Shown here in pieces: positions 26,366 through 37,600 of a stretch of DNA of 64,000 nt. The notes under the pieces were generated by a model. The model saw nothing but the letters and a program-made list of their open reading frames with translations, made no database searches and had not been told where the DNA came from. The position numbers were made by a program, and so were the translations under genes. The DNA comes from Phymorhynchus buccinoides. Lineage: Eukaryota > Mollusca > Gastropoda > Neogastropoda > Raphitomidae. Every line of letters begins with the position of its first letter. Positions within the stretch are counted from its first letter, which is position 1. The stretch lies in assembly GCA_017654935.2 (NCBI GenBank), contig CM065684.1:62875131-62939130 (forward strand), read 5' to 3'.

Positions 26366-27470
26366 TGTGTGACTAAAGTATAGGATTGCCTATCATTTTA
26401 CAGCTTGGTCTTTAGTGACACTTGTTAAACTCTCCAGAGGAGGCATGGCACAACAAGTGCTGCAGCCTTGGGGGCAGCTAGCACCTTGCATGGGCCAAAT
26501 CAAATGGCAGAGGAAATGGGAACATATTTTGTCTCGAAGGGCATCTCCATTATGAACAAAAATTGTTGCCCATGTTTTTTTATAATAGCTGCCTTGCCGC
26601 CTTATGTTAGTTGCCTATTATTCTTTTTTGGAACTTCTGATGAACACAATGTGAAACTGCTCTCTTTTTTTCTCTCTCCCCATACACACTCGCGCGCACA
26701 CACACATACGCGCGCATACACAAAACTACAAGGAATTTCCCTCTCTCCACGCAGTTAAAGGGAAGTAACTTCTGAAATCGTTAAGAATAAGACACGAAAA
26801 CAGTTGCTTCCCATTTATCGCATTTAGAGAATTTGCCTGCAACCACTTCAGTTTGTGAGCATGCAAAAAAGAAAGAAAAAAAGTTTGTGATCACACACAA
26901 ACAGACGTGCACACACATTCACAAACATAAAAGACAAATAAAGAAGAAGATAAATCAAAGGAAAAATTATAATCATGGTTTCTGAAGGTTTTTTTTGTTT
27001 TGTGTGTGTGTGTGTGTGGAGGGGGGGAGGGTTGAGCGTCAGTCGCGTACCAAGTTGGACTTTAAACTCTGGGAGGCCCAGTCCAGTACTTCAACTTGAA
27101 ATTATGAATGGAATGTGTGCTTCTCTTTGTATGACAGTCAAACTTGTACCCTTTGAGAACAGGGAGAGGGGAGGAGGGGGATATTGTAGGATTGTGTTTT
27201 TATTTTATTTTCCTTGTAGGCCCTAGTGAAGCCCAGCGAGTCCAATGGCGGCAGTTAAAGCGGCAGACACACAGCTGTGCGCCTGAAACGATAGCACCGG
27301 TGCTTGTGATGATGGTAAGTGGTGTGGACCTGGACCTGATATTGGTATTAGCATAGCATAGCATTTACAGTCTCATTTGAGAGGTTATTCCATGCAGTTG
27401 TAATTCTATTCGTGAACATTTTTGGAGTGGAACGAGTATTATTTATTTTCTTTGTAAGTTTGAAGTTATG
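26366..27470. other. intergenic; one possible exon
   Basis: No clear gene. A segment 27221-27315 on the plus strand sits between an acceptor-like TTTTCCTTGTAG and a donor-like GTAAGT. It is open in one frame throughout, or encodes a short ALVKPSESNGGS ending in a stop in phase 0. It could be a stray or alternative terminal exon. Confidence 0.3.
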
Positions 27471-27472
27471 CC

Positions 27473-27800
27473 CTAGAGTTCTTCAGAAAGTGTTAATAAG
27501 GTTTTAGTGGTGCTAGCATCATAAAGGTTGTGTAGAATTTTATAAACCTTGATAAGGTCACCTCTTAAACGTCTATGCTCTAAAATTGGCAATTTCAAAT
27601 ATTTCAGTCTCTCCTCGTAGTCAATATTACCCGTACCAACAATTTTCTTTGTAAATCTCCTTTGGACACCCTCAATATGTTCAATATGTTTTCTAAGATA
27701 TGGGCACCAAACAGGGTTACCGTACTTAAAAATAGGACGAACTAAGGCTTTAAACAAAGCCACCATAATCAGTTCCGATTTATTAGACATAGTCTTAATC
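27473..27800 (-). mobile_element. LINE reverse transcriptase C-terminal fragment
   Basis: A minus-strand frame encodes KALVRPIFKYGNPVWCPY, HIEGVQRRFTKKI, DYEERLKYLKLPILEHRR and RGDLIKVYKIL. These are typical of the post-catalytic region of CR1/jockey-type LINE reverse transcriptases. The fragment is open but isolated. Confidence 0.85.
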
Positions 27801-27809
27801 AGGAGACCT

Positions 27810-28440
27810 GCAATACGCTTAATGCGCTTCTAGTCACAGAGTCGTCTCTGTGAAAGTTGGGCTGCTCCCACCTGCAGAGCATGTCACAGCTAACGCTGCA
27901 CATTGTGCTGGGGTGCTCAAATCTGTTTTTGGCAGGTAGTCCAATGGACTAGCTCCACACACAAAAATGTTGACTAGCCCGTCTGTTGCTCACAAGAAAC
28001 TCGACACATTTCTATTTTCACTACATTCCACTCAAAATACAAAACATACCACTGTGTCCTGTGTGTAGTGTTACCATAGTTTTCAGACTATAAGGCAATA
28101 CTTTTTCCCCCCAGACTTTTACCCGTACGCCTTTTAACATGACTAATAAAATAAAAATGGTGGTTGTGTCTTGTACTAAGGTACACCTTTTAGTCCAAAA
28201 CATATGGATCTGTTAAGTACTTGTGTATAGCACTGGAGGACTGTCAACAGGAATGGGGGGGGGGGGGGGAGGGGGGCACTGCTTCTGTTGATAGGAAGGA
28301 CTCCGACTGAACCTGATACTCCATGTTGCACACAGGGCCCACTGGTCGACGGGCTAAGGGAATAAACTGATTCATAGTGCTTCATGATAGGCAGTGCACA
28401 CAGAAAACCCCCCACCTCTCTTCAAACAAATAGTCTGAAA
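27810..28440. other. intergenic; probable MITE
   Basis: No exon seen. About 28070-28210 carries a CAGACTATAAGGC-type end and an approximate inverse, similar to elements at 39.05-39.75 and 53.08 kb. A poly-G run lies at about 28256-28276. Confidence 0.4.
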
Positions 28441-28444
28441 TATG

Positions 28445-31400
28445 TACATTGTTTGACACTTTATTGCATACAAACAAAATAATATGTGCTGTACAGAAAA
28501 CGGTTGACAATACATTTGATAAAATGTATATGTTTTGAGCCGAAAATATGGGTTATGTGAAAATGGTTCATGATTTTAAGTATCCACCCCTATGTTGAAA
28601 TAGTTCAGGATTTCACTTAAAGAAAAAAAATCTACATTTTAACTTTCCTCCCAAAATCAATTAGGAGCTATGTAAACTCTAGCCTTAACAACAGTCCAAT
28701 TAAGTTAAAAAGGAACCTAGTAAAATAAATCTGGAACTAATCCCTGAACTGGAAGCCCAGCAACTAGACATTTTTGGTCTTAAGACATTTCATTGAGCAG
28801 CGAGAGCAGAAATGTCTAGGTTATCTTGGCAAGGGCGGTGGCCATCTCCAGCCCAGACACTGATTCCCTGCTAACACTTCAGCTCAAGTGGCACACGTTT
28901 CCCACTACGACTTCCACATAACAGAGGAGACTGCTGCTGTTCTGGATGGTGAACTACATCTCAGGAAATAACTTGACTAGATATATTAACCTACTCTGGG
29001 CCAAGAGGGCTTGAAGACTGCTGGCCGTGGGTGGGGGGGAGTGGGGTTGTTGTCAACTAATCCCCTTAGCAGCAGCACTAAGAACCAGGGCAAATGCATC
29101 CTGTTTGAGAATAATAGTGCTTCAGACAAAGCAAGCTCTACCTTGACATTTTCCATTTTGCTACAGCTCTCAATTTACTATTGGCCTGGAGTTCATGCCA
29201 ACATCTACCCTAAATAAAAGCCATTTGAGGGCACATTAACTAAACACCTACCTACCTACCAAGCTAGCTATCTAACCTATCTTCTACCTATTCTACACGA
29301 GAGAGAGAGAGGGGGTAGTGTCCTTTCATCATACGAGTTGCCGCCAACTCACAACCCCAACAAACCTTAGCCTACCCCCCTCCAAACCTAACAAAACAAT
29401 CCCAAAACAAAGCAAAATAACAACCCCTCTTGCCTACCTACCTAGCAGCTAGCAACCTTAGGTGGGAGGCAGGGAGTAAAAGGGGGTGGAGGGTGTCCCG
29501 TCAAGCTGCGCACAGCTTCCCAGTGCGGGGTTGGGACCCCCCCACTCTCTCACCCCTACCTTACCTCACGCAACCTCCACTACCCCTCCCCTAACAGCCC
29601 CTCTACCCCACCCTGCGAAAAAAAGAAAAAGGCTACCCCCCCTCCTTCCCATCCTATCCCCCTTTACCATTTGGTTTCTTCATGTTTGTAGTACAAGAAA
29701 AAAATACATTATAACATGAGCATAACCATAACGATTTTTTGTTCAAATAACCTCGTAACAGCATGACAAAACAGTACGACGAAAATAGCAAAACATACAA
29801 TGATAATCAACAAAACAACGGGAGGGGGGGTTACAAATACAATAGTATTCTCCCTAAAGGGTAGAATTCTAATAACGTTTGACATGCATGAGCACATGGG
29901 CTAAAACGTATGCTTTTAACGTTACAAGGATATCTCCGTAATGGACACCACCCCAATGCTAGCAAAATTGAAATCAACAGTTTCAAAATTTAAATCAGAA
30001 CTTTTACATGGTAAGTATACAGCAATGAAAATAATGGTTTTGCTCCCAAGAGTTGCAACCACATGTGGAATAAACTGCAACATTCGCTTAGAAATGTATG
30101 TACATATCAGAATATTCATTTGGAAATGGTACAATTTACAGGAAAAACTTGGTCATGATTTTAATGTTAAAAGGTACAATTATTTACAACAACAAAATAG
30201 GAAAACAGCATCATTTACGGAGCATGGTGTTAAGAAAAAGGCAAGAAATTGTCAACCACCCCCAAAATATCACATTTCTGAACAAAGCTTGCGTTTCCAC
30301 CTTATTTAGCTAGTGTTTCGCTATCAAATGAAACAAAATCAAAACATGAAAAATCACCAGGCAAGGTTGCCCATATTTTCTTTTTAAATTGTGAGTTTTG
30401 TTTTTTTACATTGCACACTTTTATCAAGCACCCTGTAATATTAATAACAGTAATAGCTTTTCTTGTTTTTGTTAACCCTTTCATCGCCACTGTCGCCTCT
30501 TGGCACCACAATGTTTTAACACCCATGTCACCAAAAGGCATCAAATGAGGGTCTGGTATCCAATGACCTTTAATATGTTCTTAATTTTGGGAGGTAAGGA
30601 CAGGCCCTATTTTATGCATGTCACAGAGGATTCCCCAATATTGCAGACAGAATCTTTTCTCTACCCAGGTAAGCTTCATGGAAAGTTTGGGGAGACAAAT
30701 GGCTGGCGTTGAAAGGGTCAAGTGTCAAATATTTAAAAACATCAAACTGTTTCAATCTAACGAGAGAAAAAAGCTTTGCTCACAATAACCTGAGAAACAT
30801 TTCTAATGGAATGCAACAGAAAAATGCACATCAAGCATGGGAGCAAGCCAACAAGATTAAGCAAAATGATAAAAAATAAAAAAAAGTGACCTTAGATTTT
30901 GTCTGGCAAGCAGAAAGCAGACTTTGCCCATTCAAAAAACTCAATTCTCTTAGAATAATTGTACAATTATGAGTAGAAAAAAAGTCGCTTGTTGCCGATC
31001 CCTCCATTCAGAACAAACCCAATTCTCTTATAAAAATAATTCAGGCTTTTATATTGATTTTCTTCAAATAGACAACCGTGAAAAATAATTGATTTTGTCC
31101 ATACAAGTAGAAAGAACATCATTGCTCATTGGATTCTCTTAGTCTTATTAAAATAATTCATAAACTAAAATCATTTGACTGCTACTCTTCAAACAGACAA
31201 AAGTAAAACTGATTGCCCACTGTTAAGAGGCTATTTTGTTATCCCAATGGTAAGCTAAAAAAAATACATCAAGCTCATTGTCTATCAGAACTTAGAATTA
31301 ACCCGATTCTCTTATCAAAATAAGCTTTTTGATTGCTTTTCTTCAAACAGACAACAGTAATAATAATTGTCCACTTATGGAGAGGCTTGGAGAGGCTATT

Positions 31401-31452
31401 TCGTTATCCCAATTTGAGTAGAAAATTGGTCGCTCATTGCCAAGTCCTTCGC
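28445..31452 (-). other. probable cpRas 3' UTR
   Basis: On the minus strand no exon follows the stop at 31453. The first good polyadenylation signal found (AATAAA, plus-strand TTTATT) is at 28460-28465, implying a roughly 3-kb 3' UTR, or an unread nearer signal. A possible TTAA-type MITE lies at about 30473-30720 (TTAACCCTTTCATCGCC, inverse GGCGTTGAAAGGG). Confidence 0.35.
28460..28465 (-). terminator. candidate AATAAA polyadenylation signal of cpRas
   Basis: Minus-strand GCAATAAAGTG about 3 kb downstream of the cpRas stop codon. Confidence 0.35.
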
Positions 31453-31617
31453 TCAGAACTTGTGTTTGTAGTAGGCGGCCTTTGATGCCTTGCTCATCAT
31501 GCGTTGTTCAGACAGATCCTTCTTCGTCATTGCGTTCTGGTAGCGGGTGTGACCTCCCTTGGATTTGGCGAACAGCATCTTGGACCGCGACTCCTGTTGG
31601 GCGGAAGAAGCTGCTCC
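31453..31617 (-). CDS. cpras1: cpRas exon 17: C-terminus and stop
   Basis: Acceptor GTGTGTTACAG, phase 0, stop TGA at 31453-31455; 54 codons. Lys/Ser/Ala-rich and helical ([34 protein letters not shown]), ending YYKHKF. Confidence 0.8.
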   Translation of the reverse strand, partial: GAASSAQQESRSKMLFAKSKGGHTRYQNAMTKKDLSEQRMMSKASKAAYYKHKF

Positions 31618-34600
31618 CTGTAACACACCAAAAAACATTATGAACAGATTCTGATTAAATTTACAAAAGTTAGGGTATTTGGTGAACACCATCTCCATTA
31701 TAGCTGTTGAGGCAGCACCCTGTAACGCAAAAAACAAATTATGAACAGATTCTGATTAAATTTACGCAGGTTAGGGTATTAAGCAAACACCATCTTGGAT
31801 TACACAGGTGCAACTACACAAAATGAAAAAGACCTGAAAGGCCGGGGTCTATGGGGTAATGTCCCCCTGCAGCTGAAGCAAAAATTGATTTATGAAGGTA
31901 TTTTAGTTTGCTTTTTCCATAATTTATACAAATGCTTATTTTAAAGCGTTTGAAAAATACAGTAGACACACAAAGATCTTGTTTGACAAATTATAAAAAA
32001 GGAACTTCCTTTTCTGGTAAAATTCATAAAACAGGAAATCCTTGTATACCAGGAAAAGTTGCACCCTGTAACACAAAAATGGAAAAAATTATGAACAGAT
32101 TCTGATTAAATAAGAATGTTAGGGTATTTGGTGCACACCATCTTGGATTGTGTCTAAATTTGGGCCGAAGAGACTGCACGCTGAAAATATTCCAAAAAGT
32201 TAAAATGTCTATTTATGCATTTAATATGTTTAAATACTTGGGCTAAAAAGGTCATAGTTAATGCGAAATTGAGAAAAGAAATTATGAAAGGATTCTGATG
32301 AAATTGATAAAGGGATCATTAATTCGGCAAACAGGTCTTGCAGACCTGGCTGGTTTTGTTACACACTGAGTGACATCACACACACGGGTGCAACTTTTCC
32401 TGGTTATACAAGGATTTCCTGGGTTTTTTGTTTTTTTACCAGAAAAGGAAGTTCCTTTTTTTTTCAAACAAGATCTTTGTGTGTCTGCTGTATTTTTCAA
32501 ACACTAAGCATTTGTATAAATTTTTTGTGGAAAAAACATACAAAAATACCTTCATAAATCAAATTTTTCAACTGCAGGGGGAGATTACCCATAGACCCTG
32601 GCCTTTCAGGTTTTTCATTTTGTGTAGTTGCACCCATGAACACACTTTGGACCATTGCCACACTTCAAATTCATATTATGCACTGTAATCCTTCAGTGCT
32701 TCACTGCTACTTTTAGAAATTACAGCACTTTTTGTTCTCTCAAGAATAAGGTAGCTATCATCCAAATTATAGTACCGGGACTTCACTGGTCCATAGAAAG
32801 CTAAAACCCAGCTAAGTTCTCAAGCCCTCCACACATGATCATGAGGCCATGATGGAAAACTACTACTAAATGCTACCGTTTACTCCCACTTTGAAAACAA
32901 CAGCCCTTTCTGTACACTGCTGCTTACGCCCGTAATGAACATAGGAGGGTAGACTGACCAGCTAACCAGAGCGGTCAAGGCGACTCACCCAGTTCCCCAG
33001 GTTGTCCATGATTTCCTGGTCCAAGTCCTGGCACTGAATATAGGAGGGTCGACTGACCAGCTAACCAGAGCGGTCAAGGCGACTCACCCAGTTCCCCAGG
33101 TTGTCCATGATTTCCTGGTCCAAGTCCTGGCACTGAATATAGGAGGGTCGACTGACCAGCTAACCAGAGCGGTCAAGGTGACTCACCCAGTTCCCCAGGT
33201 TGTCCATGATTTCCTGGTCCAGGTCCTGGCACTGAACATAGGAGGGTTGACTGACCAGCTAACCAGAGCGGTCAAGGTGACTCACCCAGTTCCCCAGGTT
33301 GTCCATGATTTCCTGGTCCAGGTCCTGGCACTGAACATAGGAGGGTCGACTGACCAGCTAACCAGAGCGGTCAAGGCGACTCACCCAGTTCCCCAGGTTG
33401 TCCATGATTTCCTGGTCCAGGTCCTGGCACTGAACATAGGAGGGTCGACTGACCAGCTAACCAGAGCGGTCAAGGCGACTCACCCAGTTCCCCAGGTTGT
33501 CCATGATTTCCTGGTCCAGGTCCTGGCACTGAACATAGGAGGGTTGACTGACCAGCTAACCAGAGCGGTCAAGGTGACTCACCCAGTTCCCCAGATTGTC
33601 CATGATTTCCTGGTCCAGGTCCTGGCACTGAACATAGGAGGGTAGACTGACCAGCTAACCAGAGCGGTCAAGGCGACTCACCCAGTTCCCCAGATTGTCC
33701 ATGATTTCCTGGTCCAGGTCCTGGCACTCGTCACGGAAAGCGGACAGCTCTTCCTTCTGCTCCGACGTCTTGGCACCACGCTTGGCAAGGCGCTTCATCG
33801 CTTTCCTGTTGAAGGGAAATCATCATCATCACTATTATTATCTGAACATTTAGCAAGCCTAATCAATTTAATGCCCTAGGCATTTACAATATAAAAACAT
33901 AATATACACATATAAGTTATAACACCACATATAATATTTAACATATAGCATAAAGAATGGGAAATCAAAATTACACAAACACCAAAAGATAGTCAGTCAT
34001 CACTATCATCATCGTCGTCATGGAATGCAGACAATTGTTGTTCCGACGTTCTGGCGCCGTGCTTTCCAAGGCGCTTCATCTTTTTCCTGTTTCATGAAAA
34101 TTATCATCATCCTGATCCATCATCATCAAATTTATTTCTATCATCATGAAATGCAAAATGCTCTTCTTTCTCTACTCTGAGTTTTGGAACTACTCTTGGC
34201 AATGTGCTTCATTGCTTTTCTGTTTCATGAAAATCATCATCGTCATCATCAAATTTATCATTATCATCATCATCATCACTATCGTCATAGAATGCAGAGA
34301 GCTTCTGTTGAGACTCTGGCGCCATGCTTCGCTTTTCTAGTTCTATTTCATGAAAATCACCACCGTCATAATCTTGAATATGATCATCATAAAACCATCG
34401 ATCAACATCAAAAAGGCTTACAAGTCGCTCATAATCTGTCCCTTACAAATTATGCTTGTCACATTTTTCTCATAACTTCTTTTTAACGGCTGAAAACTCG
34501 ACTTAATGCTATAACGACATTCTGTGTTTTTTCAAAAGATGTCTACTGAATGCTAGCGAATATGAACATTCTCATATTGACAGCTTATATACCATCGTTT

Positions 34601-37600
34601 TATTTTTAGATATCCATGGTAAAATGGAAATTGAACCACTCACAGATGGACGTTGGCAGTTTTCACGTCGTTCTTCTGAGCCAAAGCCGCTGTTCGTTTG
34701 ACGGCAGCCGCCCCCAGCACAGACACGTTGATGCCCTGGGCACACAAAACGACAAATAGGTCGTGTGAAACTAACAGTCACGTGTATTGAGCCAGAGATA
34801 GGTGTTCTGTTCTACCACAACTAGGTGCTGTAATCATGAAACATTCAACTCTGGCACGATTAACAGTCACGTGTATTGAGCCAGAGATAGGTGTTCTGTT
34901 CTACCACAACAACTAGGTGCTGTAATCATGAAACATTCAACTCTGGCACAATTAACAGTCACGTGTATTGAGCCAGAGATAGGTGTTCTGTTCTACCACA
35001 ACAACTAGGTGCTGTAATCATGAAACATTCAACTCTGGCACGATTAACAGTCATGTTTATTGAGCCAGAGATAGGTGTTCTGTTCTACCACAACAACTAG
35101 GTGCTGTAATCATGAAACATTCAACTCTGGCACGATTAACAGTCATGTTTATTGAGCCAGAGATAGGTGTTCTGTTCTACCACAACAACTTGGTGCTGTA
35201 GTCATGAAACATTCAACTCTGGCACGATTAACAGTCACGTGTATTGAGCCAGAGATAGGTGTTCTGTTCTACCACAACAACTAGGTGCTGTAGTCATGAA
35301 ACATTCAACTCTGGCACGATTAACAGTCACGTTTATTGAGCCAGAGATAGGTGTTCTGTTCTACCACAACAACTAGGTGCTGTAGTCATGAAACATTCAA
35401 CTCTGGAACGACTAACAGTCACGTTTATTGAGCCAGAGATAGGTGTTCTGTTCTACCACAACAACTAGGTGCTGTAGTCATGAGTGAGTTTTAACTCTTC
35501 TCGTGCCATGTTGTTTTGGGATGTTCTTGGTTGTCTATTGCATCTCAACAGACAAGAGGAAAGTAACTATTTTATCGAGTGCCATGGTGCTAAAAGAGTT
35601 AACTCATTCAAGTCGTTCCGGACAAATTAATAGATAACTGTCAATTTGATGCATTGTGTGGGTGGGGGGGGGGGGGGGGTGGGGGGGGGGGGGTGTATAC
35701 ATGCCTATTTTGCATGTGTGTGAGCGATTACTTGTTTTTGAATTTCTTGCTTTTAATTTTTGTTGTTGTTAAGCACATAGAGCTCCACATTTGGTGGAGG
35801 AGTGCGCTATATAAATGATTCACTATTATTATTATTTACTTCAAGGGAAGTAAATCTGTGTGCACACCATACCTTGGTCACTTCTAAACTCGCCTCGCTA
35901 CCTTAGACCACAATTGTGCCTCTGACTTTGCTTTTGTAGTGTTTTTTTGTGGGGAAACCAATCGGTGTAGAGTTTTTCTATATAATGTCTATAATTATAT
36001 ATAAAAAAAAAGTCTGATCTACCACTTCCCTATGTCTAAACCTGAAGTAAAAACCCGTAATCTTCTTTCATTTCTCCTTTTGTTTATGTATGTTTAGCTT
36101 GTGCGTATGGCTGAAGTGATTTGTGAGTTTTTTTAACCCCTTCACTGCCGGGCCCGGTTCCGGTGCAACTATTTGCCAAGCTGTTTTAGGTTGCCGAGTC
36201 TATCGCAAAACTTTCTGAATAAAAGTGCATATAACCAACCTATGCTTTTCTGAACGGGGATTGAATATACTATCCTTTGAGAACACTCTCACATGCATTT
36301 CAACATACTGCGTAAAGCGTATGGATAGAAAAAGGGAAACTTAGAATAACCCTATGACGGATATTTCCGTGACGGGGCAGTTTATAGGTTACCGGAAGTT
36401 GACGGAAATATCTGCGACGGGTCAGTGTAAGGGTTAATGATTCAAAATCGTTGCGATGCAAATGAGTTAAACAGCACGGATAGTAGTGTGTCAATCAGAC
36501 TAAACTCCTCAAAACGATCGGCAGTTTGGTCTAATTTACATAGTCTACTCATGTTAACTGTTTCAGATGTACTCATGATTACGGTACCAGATGCCCTGAG
36601 AACAAACAAAATACTCATTTCCAAAACACATGTGTGAATAAACTACACATTAGTTAACATGCAGGCTACCTGGTTATTAAAACAACAACACCTTTTTCAT
36701 TCATTGAACATTTGATTTATTGAAAGTGGAATCATAGGCAAAGAGCATTATCGGCGGCGTTTATGGATCGATGTGTCCTTGACTATCGCTACATGTAAAA
36801 ATGATCAAGCCAAATCACAAAATCAATATGGTATATCAAGCAGGCATCACCCCCGTGGGGATACCAGGGGGTCTTTTGCATAAATAGTCCCCCCACCTTC
36901 TAGAAGTTTTGTTTGATGGGGTCTTCCTCCAACTATATAAATATAACTGTTCCATATGATGTGCCTTGCCAGGTCCAGAGGACGTCAAACCCAAATTTCT
37001 TCTTGGAAGTTCTATGCTTGTAACTTCCTCTAATCTGCCACTCTCTTTGACTCTGCTTTTTTCCTTTATTAGTCATCTACTATCTTTCTGCCTTTCCGGC
37101 CCATTCTCCTGCCGTTTTTCAAGAAACACTTTCAAAAAGGTTTCCTCCAGCCAAAAAGTCGGACATGCTGGGCCTAATCATTTCATACTTATGCGCAAAA
37201 CGGCAGCATGACGCATCTGCACTCATAATTGACAGGAAACTGTCTGAGCGACCAAAGAAGAGGCAGGCATCAGAATCGTCAGATCTAATCTGCAAATTTC
37301 ATAGGACTGAGAATTTCCAACAGAGGATTGCCTTCTACTGTCAGTTTTTAATTTATTTCTGGAATAGTATTTTACAGAGATCTCTCATTGCATTAAGCCG
37401 TTTAGGTTATGTTTGCAACTGATTTCAGAGTTGCACCTCTACAGTCTGGGGCCTTGGTGGCCCTTGTACCGCTGATTTCAGAGAATAGTACTTCAGACTA
37501 TTTTGATGTCTGTTCAAGAAAATGCTTAAAGACGAACAGTTTATTTGCAGACAGAAGGAGAGAGATAAGCAGACAGAGATGAGACAGACATGGAGAGTGC

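Noticed and set aside
33178..33645. Plus-strand frame of 155 codons with a 33-residue repeat ([11 protein letters not shown]...)
   Set aside because: Antisense of the micro-exon array; the coding sense is minus, where splice sites and frame fit cpRas.
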